Shown here one piece after another: positions 26,962 through 34,262 of a stretch of 64,000 bases of DNA (its first letter is position 1; each line of letters starts with the position of its first letter). The position numbers and the translations under genes were made by a program. This stretch comes from Natronincola peptidivorans (GTDB lineage Bacteria; Bacillota; Clostridia; Peptostreptococcales; Natronincolaceae), in contig NZ_FOHU01000006.1 of the NCBI RefSeq assembly GCF_900111615.1, positions 62,001 to 126,000 of the forward strand, given 5' to 3'. Under the pieces are notes generated by a model. The model had not been told where the DNA came from. It ran no database searches and worked only from the letters and a program-made list of their open reading frames with translations.

Positions 26962-27393
26962 CTAAAATCCTATTCCTGGATAGCCAACACCTGGTCTACC
27001 ATAGCCTGGGTGACCATATACTGGCCTTCTACGACGTCTTCCTAACAGCTCTCTTATAATCAAAATGCTGATTAAATCTCCAAAAATTCCACTTCGCCCA
27101 AACTGTTCTGCATCTACTTCCTGTGTGCATAAACCATAGACTTCATCTACCATTTGTTCTAAAAATGCAGGGTCTACTTGAGGATACATTCTCCTATTGC
27201 TGGGCACATCATGGCGATGGCATACTTCTTGTACTCTTGGATATACTCTGCGATAAATATCTGGATACATATCTGTCAAATACCTGTGATTATCATAATG
27301 ATCCATATAGTCCCTAGGAATGCCCCAGTAGGGATATTCGTAAGGGGTATGATAGGGATTATGATAAGGGTTATGGGTTGGATTATGATACAT
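26962..27393 (-). CDS. Tyr/His/Pro-rich protein, possible spore coat component
   Basis: 143 residues from the ATG at 27393, which follows AAGGAGG. The N-terminus is an HNPYHNPYHTPY-type repeat and the C-terminus is RRRRRPVYGHPGYGRPGVG, framing a middle part with two Cys residues and a hydrophobic GDLISILIIRELLG stretch. Tyr, His and Pro richness of this type is common in spore coat and spore surface proteins. It is divergent from ytrH, a sporulation gene, which fits. I recognise no named family, so coat function is a guess from composition and context. Confidence 0.6.
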   Translation of the reverse strand: MYHNPTHNPYHNPYHTPYEYPYWGIPRDYMDHYDNHRYLTDMYPDIYRRVYPRVQEVCHRHDVPSNRRMYPQVDPAFLEQMVDEVYGLCTQEVDAEQFGRSGIFGDLISILIIRELLGRRRRRPVYGHPGYGRPGVGYPGIGF

Positions 27394-27439
27394 AGTTCTA
27401 TCCTCCTTTCTTTTTTCGATACATATTATGCATTTTATG

Positions 27440-27467
27440 AAATATGTGCTACCCCTTGTCATATAAT
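27440..27467 (+). promoter_or_regulatory. Sigma-E-like promoter of ytrH-ytrI
   Basis: AAATATG (27440-27446), 13 bases, CATATAAT (27460-27467), compared with the sigma-E pattern KMATATT-N14-15-CATACAMT. The -10 box is good, while the spacing is one base short. ytrH is a known sigma-E gene in B. subtilis. Confidence 0.5.
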
Positions 27468-27509
27468 TAAAAAAGGTTTGTGAAAGTGACTAAACGAGGT
27501 GGAGTGTAA

Positions 27510-27839
27510 ATGCTTACTTTTTATCAAAATATTATCTATAATTTCTTTATATCTCTTGGGGTATTGTTGGGGGGCTGTTTATTGGGAGGTGTGGCAGCAG
27601 CCCTAGTTGGTCATCCTCCTTTGAAAACCATGATAGATTTATGTGAACGGTTTAAGATTTGGGCCATTGTGGTGGCGTTGGGAGGTACTTTTCCTTCTTT
27701 TAAGGTTTTGGAAACAGGTCTTTTTAATGGAGAAATCAGAGGGTTAGTAAAACAGATGATCTATATTTTAAGTGCTTTAGCAGGAGCTCATATCGCCTAT
27801 AGACTTATTTACTATTTAGAGGGTAGTGGGAAACTATGA
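27510..27839 (+). CDS. ytrH: Sporulation protein YtrH
   Basis: A 109-residue membrane protein with three hydrophobic segments, including LGGCLLGGVAAALVGHPPLK and KIWAIVVALGGTFPSF. YtrH and YtrI are mother-cell membrane proteins made under sigma-E and needed for efficient, heat-resistant spore formation. The ATG follows GAGGTGGAG. Its stop overlaps the ytrI start (ATGA), so translation is coupled. Confidence 0.88.
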   Translation: MLTFYQNIIYNFFISLGVLLGGCLLGGVAAALVGHPPLKTMIDLCERFKIWAIVVALGGTFPSFKVLETGLFNGEIRGLVKQMIYILSALAGAHIAYRLIYYLEGSGKL

Positions 27840-28288
27840 AAACATGGGGGAGGTTTATAGCTGTCTTTAGTATCGGCTTTATCCTAGGCTTGACTGTTAT
27901 GAATGTGGTACATATGCATACGATAGACCGATTATATCGGATTCAAAACCAGTTGACCAACCAGCTGTTGGACAGAGAAATTAAACTGGAGCGTTTAACA
28001 GAAAGCATGGAGCAGCAGAAGGCCTCTATTGTAAAGGATTTGGTTATTGATATAGCATTTGAAGGTAATCCTTTGGTGCAGGATGAAATAGAGAAGTCTA
28101 TTCATTTTTACATGTCAGATTTGGTTGGTATGGAGCTATGGCGTATAGATGGAGAAATGATTTACAAGATTTTGGATGATCGTATTCTTGACATAGGAGA
28201 CCGACAGGTTCATTTAGAGATAAAGTATATCGTTATCAGTGAAAAGATATCTATTGCTGTCATCGCTAAAATCATAGAAAAATTGTAA
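27836..28288 (+). CDS. ytrI: Sporulation membrane protein YtrI
   Basis: 150 residues: one N-terminal membrane anchor (FIAVFSIGFILGLTVM), a coiled-coil-like stretch rich in Leu, Glu and Gln (about 35-65), and a C-terminal alpha/beta domain. This layout and coupling to ytrH by a 4-base overlap fit YtrI, whose family is poorly conserved in sequence. It probably stands on the outer forespore membrane with YtrH. Assignment rests as much on the neighbour as on its own sequence. Confidence 0.72.
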   Translation: MKTWGRFIAVFSIGFILGLTVMNVVHMHTIDRLYRIQNQLTNQLLDREIKLERLTESMEQQKASIVKDLVIDIAFEGNPLVQDEIEKSIHFYMSDLVGMELWRIDGEMIYKILDDRILDIGDRQVHLEIKYIVISEKISIAVIAKIIEKL

Positions 28289-28358
28289 TATTGTACTAAA
28301 GCATACCTTCTTTAAATATATTAATAATAGACACTTTCATTAGATGAGGGGTGAAATA

Positions 28359-28814
28359 ATGCAGATTTTTGTAATTAAGAGAAGAAGCCTCTATATTGCG
28401 TTGGCCCTTATAGTGGTTCTGCTGGTTGGCTTATTATTTTGGTTTTTTACCCGAGATAAAACAGTGAGTAACTACTCTACGATCAAATATACCTATGGAA
28501 ACCTTCTACCAGAGGAGGCAAAGGACCTCATTGATAATAATGCACATGTAGTTGTATTAGATGTGCGCAATGAGGAGGAGTACAATAAGGGGCATTTAGA
28601 AAATGCCTCTCTTATTCCTTTAAAGGAGTTAAAGTCCCATAGGGAGTTTTTAGATGAAAATCATGTCTATCTTGTGTATTGTGCTAATGGAAAGGATAGT
28701 CAAAAAGCCTCTAAGCTTCTAGGTGATTCTGGGTACCCTAGAGTCTACTCCTTGGTAGGGGGCTATCAAAAATGGCCTTATGAGATTACAAAGCCCGTTC
28801 TACATAATGATTGA
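28359..28814 (+). CDS. Membrane-anchored rhodanese-domain protein
   Basis: 151 residues: an N-terminal membrane helix (LYIALALIVVLLVGLLFWFF) and a single rhodanese domain outside the membrane with VVVLDVRNEEEYNKGHL and the active-site loop YCANGKDSQKA. The catalytic Cys of sulfurtransferases is present. I use the ATG at 28359 after GAGGGGTG rather than the ATG at 28344 inside that site. It follows ytrI by 70 bases and could be read from the same promoter. The sulfur donor and acceptor are unknown. Confidence 0.82.
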   Translation: MQIFVIKRRSLYIALALIVVLLVGLLFWFFTRDKTVSNYSTIKYTYGNLLPEEAKDLIDNNAHVVVLDVRNEEEYNKGHLENASLIPLKELKSHREFLDENHVYLVYCANGKDSQKASKLLGDSGYPRVYSLVGGYQKWPYEITKPVLHND

Positions 28815-28820
28815 GCTTCT

Positions 28821-29825
28821 TTAGGAAACAAAGATTAGATAAATAGATAATAAGTAAAAGGCTAAGATAAATATAGAGTCCCAGCCCACCTTAAAAAAGG
28901 TTCTGTTAGAACGATAGAATAATCCTATCACAGCGATGCAGCTCAATACGATGCCTGCCATCGCTGTTATGGTGTGATCTATATTGATGACAGCAAAAAT
29001 AGAGCCTTTATAGTATACCATGTCTGTTACCACTATAATCAGCATGTTGAAAATATTGCTGCCAAAAACATTGCCAACCGCCATGTCATAGGCACCAATT
29101 TTAATGGCAGCAATTGAAGCTACCAGCTCTGGCAGGGAGGTGGTGGCGGCTATCAATAGTGTTCCTACAAAGGTATGTCCTAAGCCCGTCTGCATTGCTA
29201 TCGTATCTCCTGTTTGGGATAGGGTCATGCCTGCCCAGATAATAATGGTGCAGGCCAGTCCAAATCCTATGATGGCTTTATTCAAAGGTAGACTGTCTTT
29301 ATCTACCTGCTCTACATCTTCTGGGCCCTCCGGATGAGCTTTTTTGTTTTCATAACGAATAATTAGCACTGATCCATAAATATAGATAGCAAAAATCATG
29401 ATGCTGCTTATACTAACCCAGCCTATTTCAAGATCTATCCTGCCTATTTGTGTCATCAGGATGGCTAAAGCTCCCAATGCTGATAATAGCACTCCTAGCA
29501 TTCCTGCTAGTATATGATTCATTTTTACCTTTACTGTAAGAGGCCCATGTCCATGCAAAATATCAACTAAAGCTAGAATCATGATATTGAAGGTATTACT
29601 TCCATAGACATTGCCAATAGCAATATCAGGTGCATCGATTAATGCTGAGGTGATGCTGGTTACAAACTCCGGCAGGGAGGTAGCTGCTGCTATAAGAATG
29701 CCTCCCACCAAACCATGTCCCAGTTTGGTTTTGGCGGCAATGACATCTCCATATTGTGATATTTTTGTACCAGAAATAATGACTAAAACTGCACTCATCA
29801 TAAATAATAAATAGGTATTTAACAT
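28821..29825 (-). CDS. Calcium/sodium antiporter (CaxA/YrbG type)
   Basis: 334 residues from the ATG at 29825, which follows GAGAGGGG. Two inverted halves of five helices each carry the alpha-repeat motif of Na/Ca exchangers: AAATSLPEFVTSITSA with IGNVYGSNTFNI, and ATTSLPELVASIAAIK with VGNVFGSNIFNM. The Glu and Asn/Ser residues that bind ions are present in both halves. An acidic loop (GPEDVEQVDKDS) joins them. It likely expels Ca2+ against Na+ or H+ at the cytoplasmic membrane. The gene stands between convergent and unrelated neighbours. Confidence 0.9.
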   Translation of the reverse strand: MLNTYLLFMMSAVLVIISGTKISQYGDVIAAKTKLGHGLVGGILIAAATSLPEFVTSITSALIDAPDIAIGNVYGSNTFNIMILALVDILHGHGPLTVKVKMNHILAGMLGVLLSALGALAILMTQIGRIDLEIGWVSISSIMIFAIYIYGSVLIIRYENKKAHPEGPEDVEQVDKDSLPLNKAIIGFGLACTIIIWAGMTLSQTGDTIAMQTGLGHTFVGTLLIAATTSLPELVASIAAIKIGAYDMAVGNVFGSNIFNMLIIVVTDMVYYKGSIFAVINIDHTITAMAGIVLSCIAVIGLFYRSNRTFFKVGWDSIFILAFYLLSIYLIFVS

Positions 29826-29899
29826 GGAAACCCCTCTCTTTTTCCTTTTCCTCTTTAGATTTTCAATAGCATGAGGCTTATAAACAAAAATCAATAGAT

Positions 29900-29920
29900 A
29901 GCGGAGCTTTAACCCCGCTA
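29900..29920. terminator. AGCGGAG-type hairpin between the antiporter and repeat-protein genes
   Basis: AGCGGAG pairs with CCCCGCT around TTTAA, 15 bases after the repeat-protein stop. The T tract is better on the plus strand, so its use as a minus-strand terminator is uncertain. Confidence 0.45.
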
Positions 29921-29934
29921 CTATTTTTTATTTT

Positions 29935-31104
29935 TTATGTTGAAGCCTTTGTTGCCTCTAAAGGCTCTACTACTTTGCCAGTTTCTGCGTCAATATGCAT
30001 CAGCCAGTAACCAAAGCCTTCTTGGTTAAATTGTTGATAATGAGAAGGATGCCAATATACAAAGCCTGTTTTTCCTTTATATGGCTGTTCTGCACTGGTT
30101 TTCTTCCCTGGAATGCCATAAACATAATATTTTGCTCTTTTCTTTTCATCGTAGCAAATGCCAAAAACATAGTGCTGATACCCATATAGCTGCCTTTGAT
30201 ACTCTGAAGCCTGGTAGTAGGGATAATGATAATAATAAGGATTGATCATGGTTTCAATATGAGCAATAAAGGGCATATAGGTTCTATAAAGAGTCTGAGC
30301 ATTATATTGGATTTGCCACCATTCATAGTTTTCTAGGTTTCGATCAAATGGTTCTACCTTTGGAAATATCTTCAAGGTGCTTTCAATATATTGTTGAGCT
30401 GGATTAGCCTTTTCTACTGTATCCCAGTCTTTTTCAAAGCTATAAGAGCTAGTAGGCTTTTCTTCCTTGGGTGCTGCTGCCTCCTGCTTCTTCTCCGGCT
30501 TTTTCTCTTCCTTCGGTACTGCTGCCTCCTGCTTCTTCTCTAGCTTTTTCTCTTCCTTCGGCGCAACCGCCTCCTGCTTCTTCTCTAGCTTTTTCTCTTC
30601 CTTCGGCGCAACCGCTTCCTGCTTCTGTTCCGGCTTTTCTTCTTCTTTAGTAGTAATAAATAATTTCTTTTGCAGCAAGGGCTTCCATCTTGTTTTTTCT
30701 TTATGTATATAACCTACCAAAGGTGCTATAATCCTTTGGGACTCTTCTAAAGGCTCCACCGCTAGAACCAATACGTCAAAAACTTCTATTGCTTTTCTAA
30801 AGCCCTTTACATTTTCTGCATTAAACTCCCAGACAGCTTCTCCTTTTCCATGTTTATCCACCTGTAGAGGTCCTACATCTACGATAACGGGCTCCTCTGT
30901 ATCCTTTGTATGAATTAGATACAAACGGTATCGTTCTTTTTTTTCATCCAACTGTTTTAGATTTTGACAATGTAATGATAGTGTACCATGATCATTTCTT
31001 ACTTCTATTTTGCCATATCCCTTTGGTCCTTCTGATTTTGAAATGCTAAAGCCTTTGTCTTCTTCTTCTAATATAACAAAATATCTTCGATAGCGTCTTT
31101 TCAC
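29935..31104 (-). CDS. Two-domain protein with a Lys/Glu-rich tandem-repeat linker, unknown function
   Basis: 389 residues. Residues 1-145 form a beta-rich domain (RRYFVILEEEDKGFS, VVDVG-like strands) and residues 218-389 form an aromatic-rich domain (INPYYYHYPYYQ, GFVYWHPSHYQQF). Between them, about 156-216, lie four copies of a 15-residue unit of the form EKKQEAxAPKEEKKL, from a 45-bp DNA repeat. There is no signal peptide or membrane segment. I do not recognise a named function; related two-domain proteins seem confined to spore-forming Clostridia, from memory. It is monocistronic. The repeats are nearly identical in DNA, so copy number may vary between strains. Confidence 0.75.
   Translation of the reverse strand: MKRRYRRYFVILEEEDKGFSISKSEGPKGYGKIEVRNDHGTLSLHCQNLKQLDEKKERYRLYLIHTKDTEEPVIVDVGPLQVDKHGKGEAVWEFNAENVKGFRKAIEVFDVLVLAVEPLEESQRIIAPLVGYIHKEKTRWKPLLQKKLFITTKEEEKPEQKQEAVAPKEEKKLEKKQEAVAPKEEKKLEKKQEAAVPKEEKKPEKKQEAAAPKEEKPTSSYSFEKDWDTVEKANPAQQYIESTLKIFPKVEPFDRNLENYEWWQIQYNAQTLYRTYMPFIAHIETMINPYYYHYPYYQASEYQRQLYGYQHYVFGICYDEKKRAKYYVYGIPGKKTSAEQPYKGKTGFVYWHPSHYQQFNQEGFGYWLMHIDAETGKVVEPLEATKAST
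30463..30642. repeat. 45-bp tandem repeat within the linker of the gene at 29935
   Basis: About four in-frame copies of a 45-base unit (CTCCTGCTTCTTCTC... on the plus strand) encode the Lys/Glu/Gln-rich linker. The two middle copies are almost identical; the outer ones differ by a few bases. Confidence 0.85.
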
Positions 31105-31194
31105 CGTCCAACCTCCTTTTATATATTAATAGGATTCTTTGACCTTTTTATTAATATATGTAAGAGGAACGGAATAGTTGCTATTAAATACCAT

Positions 31195-32058
31195 TTACAT
31201 TTCTTTTGCCAGATGATTTGCCAGTTTAGCAAATTCTTCAATAGATAGGGTTTCTCCCCTTCTCTTTTCTTCTATTCCCGCAATTTCCATGGCTTTTCTT
31301 ATATCTTCTTTGTTAAGGCTTAAGTTTCCTGTGCTCAAAGCATTGACCAAGGTCTTTCTTCGTTTGCCAAAGGCATCTCTGATTATTTGGAAAAAAAGTT
31401 TTTCGTTTTCCACCTGCACCCGAGGTTTCTCCAGAACATCAAGGCGTATGACGGTTGAGTCCACCTTTGGTCTTGGCATAAAAACAGCTGGCGGCACCTT
31501 CAATAGGATTTTGGGTTGACAATAGTATTGCACTGCAATAGAGAGGGAGCCATAGTCTTTAGTGGATGGGCTTGCCTGCATCCTTTGGGCCACCTCTTGC
31601 TGGATCATGACTGTCATAGAAGTCATAGGCACCTTTTCTTCTAAAAATTTCATGATAATAGCTGTTGTTACGTAATAGGGCAGATTTCCAATTACTTTTA
31701 TCTTTTTTTTCCCAAATTTCTCTTCAATGACCTCGTGTAGATTTACTTTTAAAATATCTTCGTGAATCACTTCTGTATTGTTATAGGCTTCTAGGGTTTT
31801 TTCTAGAATGGGAATAAGATTTCTATCAATTTCCACCGCCACTACCTTACCGGCCTTTTCTGCGATATGTTGAGTTAGGCTGCCTATACCAGGTCCTACT
31901 TCTATCACCCAGTCTTCTTTTGTGATTTCTGCTGCTTCAACAATTTTTTCTAGAATGTTTTTATCAATCAAAAAATTTTGTCCTAAGCTTTTAGAAAACT
32001 TAAATTGATATTCTTCAATAATTTCTTTTGTTTTTTTTGGTGATGCGATTTTATCCAT
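31195..32058 (-). CDS. rsmA: 16S rRNA dimethyladenosine transferase RsmA (KsgA)
   Basis: 287 residues from the ATG at 32058, which follows AGGAGAACCT. RsmA dimethylates two adjacent adenines in helix 45 of 16S rRNA. SAM-binding motifs are FSKSLGQNFLID, VIEVGPGIGSLTQHIA and VAVEIDR, and the target-base motif is IGNLPYY. The C-terminal domain holds FGKRRKTLVNAL. It sits eight bases after rnmV, as in B. subtilis, so the two form an rRNA-maturation pair. Confidence 0.97.
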   Translation of the reverse strand: MDKIASPKKTKEIIEEYQFKFSKSLGQNFLIDKNILEKIVEAAEITKEDWVIEVGPGIGSLTQHIAEKAGKVVAVEIDRNLIPILEKTLEAYNNTEVIHEDILKVNLHEVIEEKFGKKKIKVIGNLPYYVTTAIIMKFLEEKVPMTSMTVMIQQEVAQRMQASPSTKDYGSLSIAVQYYCQPKILLKVPPAVFMPRPKVDSTVIRLDVLEKPRVQVENEKLFFQIIRDAFGKRRKTLVNALSTGNLSLNKEDIRKAMEIAGIEEKRRGETLSIEEFAKLANHLAKEM

Positions 32059-32066
32059 AGGTTCTC

Positions 32067-32603
32067 CTACCCCTCTAATCTTTTTAAAGCATCCTGCCAT
32101 TCTTCCCTTGTAACGTCATAATGATTTAATCGGTTTAAAAACTGCTTTGCATTACCATAGCCTATCCCCAGAATTTTCCCTAAATGATCTCGTCTTTCAG
32201 CCGCCTGGTGATTTCCCATAAGCTGATGACTTATTAGATCTTTTTGTGTGAATTCTTGTCTTTTTTCTATTGTTTGACTGCGGGCATTTTTTAATGCAAG
32301 TAAAATGTTTTCTGGGGAAGCATTTTCGATACCTATATCTCCGTTTTTTGTGGCCTTTTCTTTGGGAAGAAAAGCATGCTTGCAGTTGGGAACCTTGGAA
32401 GCAATAATTTTTCTTATTTTTTCTCCTGCAAAGTCTGGGTCAGTAAATATGATAACCCCTCTTTTTTCAGCGGCAGTTTTTATCCTTTCTATTACAGAGG
32501 GAGGTAATGCAAATCCCCCTGTTGTAATCATTTCTGCATCCACCGCTTTTTTTATTGCTGCTACATCATCTTTACCTTCTACTACAATTATTTCTTTAAT
32601 CAT
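32067..32603 (-). CDS. rnmV: Ribonuclease M5
   Basis: 178 residues beginning MIKEIIVVEGKDDVAAIKKA, a Toprim domain with the catalytic Glu and the DPDFAGEKIRK acidic motif. RNase M5 matures 5S rRNA. The ATG at 32603 lies seven bases after AAGGAG; the TTG two codons upstream overlaps the ribosome site less sensibly. The C-terminal half (NRLNHYDVTREEWQDAL) is family-typical. It is immediately upstream of rsmA. Confidence 0.95.
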   Translation of the reverse strand: MIKEIIVVEGKDDVAAIKKAVDAEMITTGGFALPPSVIERIKTAAEKRGVIIFTDPDFAGEKIRKIIASKVPNCKHAFLPKEKATKNGDIGIENASPENILLALKNARSQTIEKRQEFTQKDLISHQLMGNHQAAERRDHLGKILGIGYGNAKQFLNRLNHYDVTREEWQDALKRLEG

Positions 32604-32762
32604 CCTCAATCTCCTTCAACACGCTATTGATGTATGTCATTAGACCCTCATCCTTTAATGGATCTAGTTACAGTTTTCATAAAGCTTTTTTCACTCTGCA
32701 ATACTTATAATTTATTCTATTTCTTTATGTAATTCAAGGGTTTATCCTCTAAAAATTAATTG

Positions 32763-32787
32763 TAGCGGAGAAAAAATTTCTCCGCTA
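32763..32787 (-). terminator. Hairpin after the 3D-domain gene
   Basis: TAGCGGAGAAA pairs with TTTCTCCGCTA nine bases past the stop codon. The stem matches that at 26895-26923. A clean T tract is missing on the minus strand, so termination efficiency is uncertain. Confidence 0.6.
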
Positions 32788-32795
32788 TTAAATGC

Positions 32796-33839
32796 TTACT
32801 CCAAAATATACACTTTTACATTTCTTCTGCCAAAACGTAAGGCAGCATCGCGATCTTCAAAGTAAAGATCAATTTTATTCCCTATAATGGAGCCTCCTGT
32901 ATCCTCTGCACTGGCCATACCATAGCTTGCTGTTCTGTCCATAGATTCTATATAGAGTTTTGTTCCAAGTGGTATTACTCTAGGATCTACTGCTACAACA
33001 CCAGGTCTAACTTGGGTTCCGCTGCGGGTGATACCATAAAAAGGATCTCCAGGTTTTTTTCCTGTGCTCTCGTATCCAGCCGTGTAGGCTGAAGCCTCCA
33101 TCACAACAACATCCTTATACCTTCTAGTGTCTCCCCTAGAGGTTAATAGCATTCTAGCTGTTCCTTTTTCAACAATTTCATTAGTGGCTTCTTGTATTAT
33201 CTTTTCCCCTATTACTTCTCTTGCCACCTCTACTCCATTTTCATAAGTAACCTGTAATTCAATTTCTTTAAAGCCTGTTCTTCCTTCTTGCAGTCTGTTG
33301 ATTTTACCATAATCCATGTCATCATTATATTTCATGGTAGTTTGGAAGGGGATTTCTTGATCCTCTGTAACAACCTCTTTGGTTACCCTTACGATCTTTA
33401 CAACCTCTCCAGGATGAATAGCTGCCTGTAGATGAGGCTCTATCTTGTCCTCTTCCCCTAATTTTATCTCTAATATATTTAACAAGTCTTCTACTTTTCT
33501 CTCTGCTGTCTTAATGATTTCTTCTTCTTCTCCATCAACCAGTTTGATTTCAAAGGCTCTATGGACGATTACTCTAGTTCCGTCCTGCAGCCTTTCCTGA
33601 GGCTCTGGTGTTACTCTATCCTCTTCTTCAATTTCTATTCCTTCCTTGATCAATAGAGCTTCAACTGTCCCGGCAAAGGTGGAAACCTTCACCTCATTAC
33701 CGTCATATACAAGTACTACATCTTTCCTCATAGCCATCCCGCTAACACCCACTGCAAAAATAGCTACTAAGAAAATAGCAATAAGACTTTTTTTACTAGC
33801 TCCCTTTAAAAAGCCTTTACTGCTGAAAAAACTATCCAT
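32796..33839 (-). CDS. YabE-like protein with DUF348, G5 and 3D domains
   Basis: 347 residues: one N-terminal membrane or signal segment (SLIAIFLVAIFAVGVSGMAM), two DUF348 repeats (about 40-150), a G5 domain (about 150-235) and a C-terminal 3D domain with the three conserved Asp residues (ASAYTAGYESTG, VAVDPRVIPLGTKLYIE, AEDTGG, KIDLYF). This is the architecture of YabE and Sps/Rpf-like cell-wall lytic transglycosylases, which act on peptidoglycan outside the cell. B. subtilis has yabE in the same spot before rnmV. A sigma-A promoter at 33980-34008 leaves a long leader of about 130 bases. Confidence 0.9.
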   Translation of the reverse strand: MDSFFSSKGFLKGASKKSLIAIFLVAIFAVGVSGMAMRKDVVLVYDGNEVKVSTFAGTVEALLIKEGIEIEEEDRVTPEPQERLQDGTRVIVHRAFEIKLVDGEEEEIIKTAERKVEDLLNILEIKLGEEDKIEPHLQAAIHPGEVVKIVRVTKEVVTEDQEIPFQTTMKYNDDMDYGKINRLQEGRTGFKEIELQVTYENGVEVAREVIGEKIIQEATNEIVEKGTARMLLTSRGDTRRYKDVVVMEASAYTAGYESTGKKPGDPFYGITRSGTQVRPGVVAVDPRVIPLGTKLYIESMDRTASYGMASAEDTGGSIIGNKIDLYFEDRDAALRFGRRNVKVYILE

Positions 33840-33975
33840 ACATATTCCTCCTGTTTTTTTACCTTATTTCCTTAAATGATTTTCTCTTTTTATTGAGAGA
33901 GGAAATAAAGCAGTTTTTTAAACAATTAACCACCCGCATAAAATTAGTTAACTGCTTGCCTAGGGAATAAGCTTA
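33840..33975 (-). other. Long 5' leader of the YabE-like gene
   Basis: The roughly 130-base leader contains AAGCAGTT and AACTGCTT (33909-33955), which can close a hairpin with a 35-base interior. I could not match it to a known riboswitch class. B. subtilis yabE is controlled by an antisense RNA, but none is evident here. Confidence 0.35.
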
Positions 33976-33979
33976 CAAC

Positions 33980-34008
33980 ATTGTATGTTACCATTAAATA
34001 TTTGTCAA
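33980..34008 (-). promoter_or_regulatory. Sigma-A promoter of the YabE-like gene
   Basis: On the minus strand TTGACA (34003-34008), 17 bases, TACAAT (33980-33985). The box pair is nearly consensus. Confidence 0.85.
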
Positions 34009-34175
34009 TACTTTTACCCATTAAATGGAATTATTTGAAAATATTGAACTGTTAAAATTATATCCAACAAATTTGCCTTTTATTCCTTTCCCTTTGCTTT
34101 GTCCTATGTATGCATTCTGTTTTGTTATTTTTCCTGTGAAGCTTTGTGTCGATTTCCCGGGAAATATCGCAAAAT

Positions 34176-34219
34176 AAAAAGAAAAATCCAGTTGGTGTTT
34201 TTACTGAATTTTTCTTTTT
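34176..34219 (-). terminator. Terminator of the SLH-domain gene
   Basis: AAAAAGAAAAATCCAGT pairs with ACTGAATTTTTCTTTTT (one mismatch) around a ten-base loop, 43 bases after the stop codon. The 34020-34175 stretch before it shows nothing recognisable. Confidence 0.85.
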
Positions 34220-34262
34220 ATCTCAATATTGCTTTTCACTATACGTCCTATGCCTTTCAGCC

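Noticed and set aside
30463-30642. A possible CRISPR array
   Set aside because: The units are contiguous, in frame and without unique spacers.
30467-30712. An 81-codon plus-strand frame with repeated FFSSFGATASC
   Set aside because: It is the antisense image of the 45-bp repeat in the gene at 29935.
33840-33975. A ydaO-type cyclic di-AMP riboswitch before the YabE-like gene
   Set aside because: The leader lacks the conserved ydaO core motifs and is rather short.
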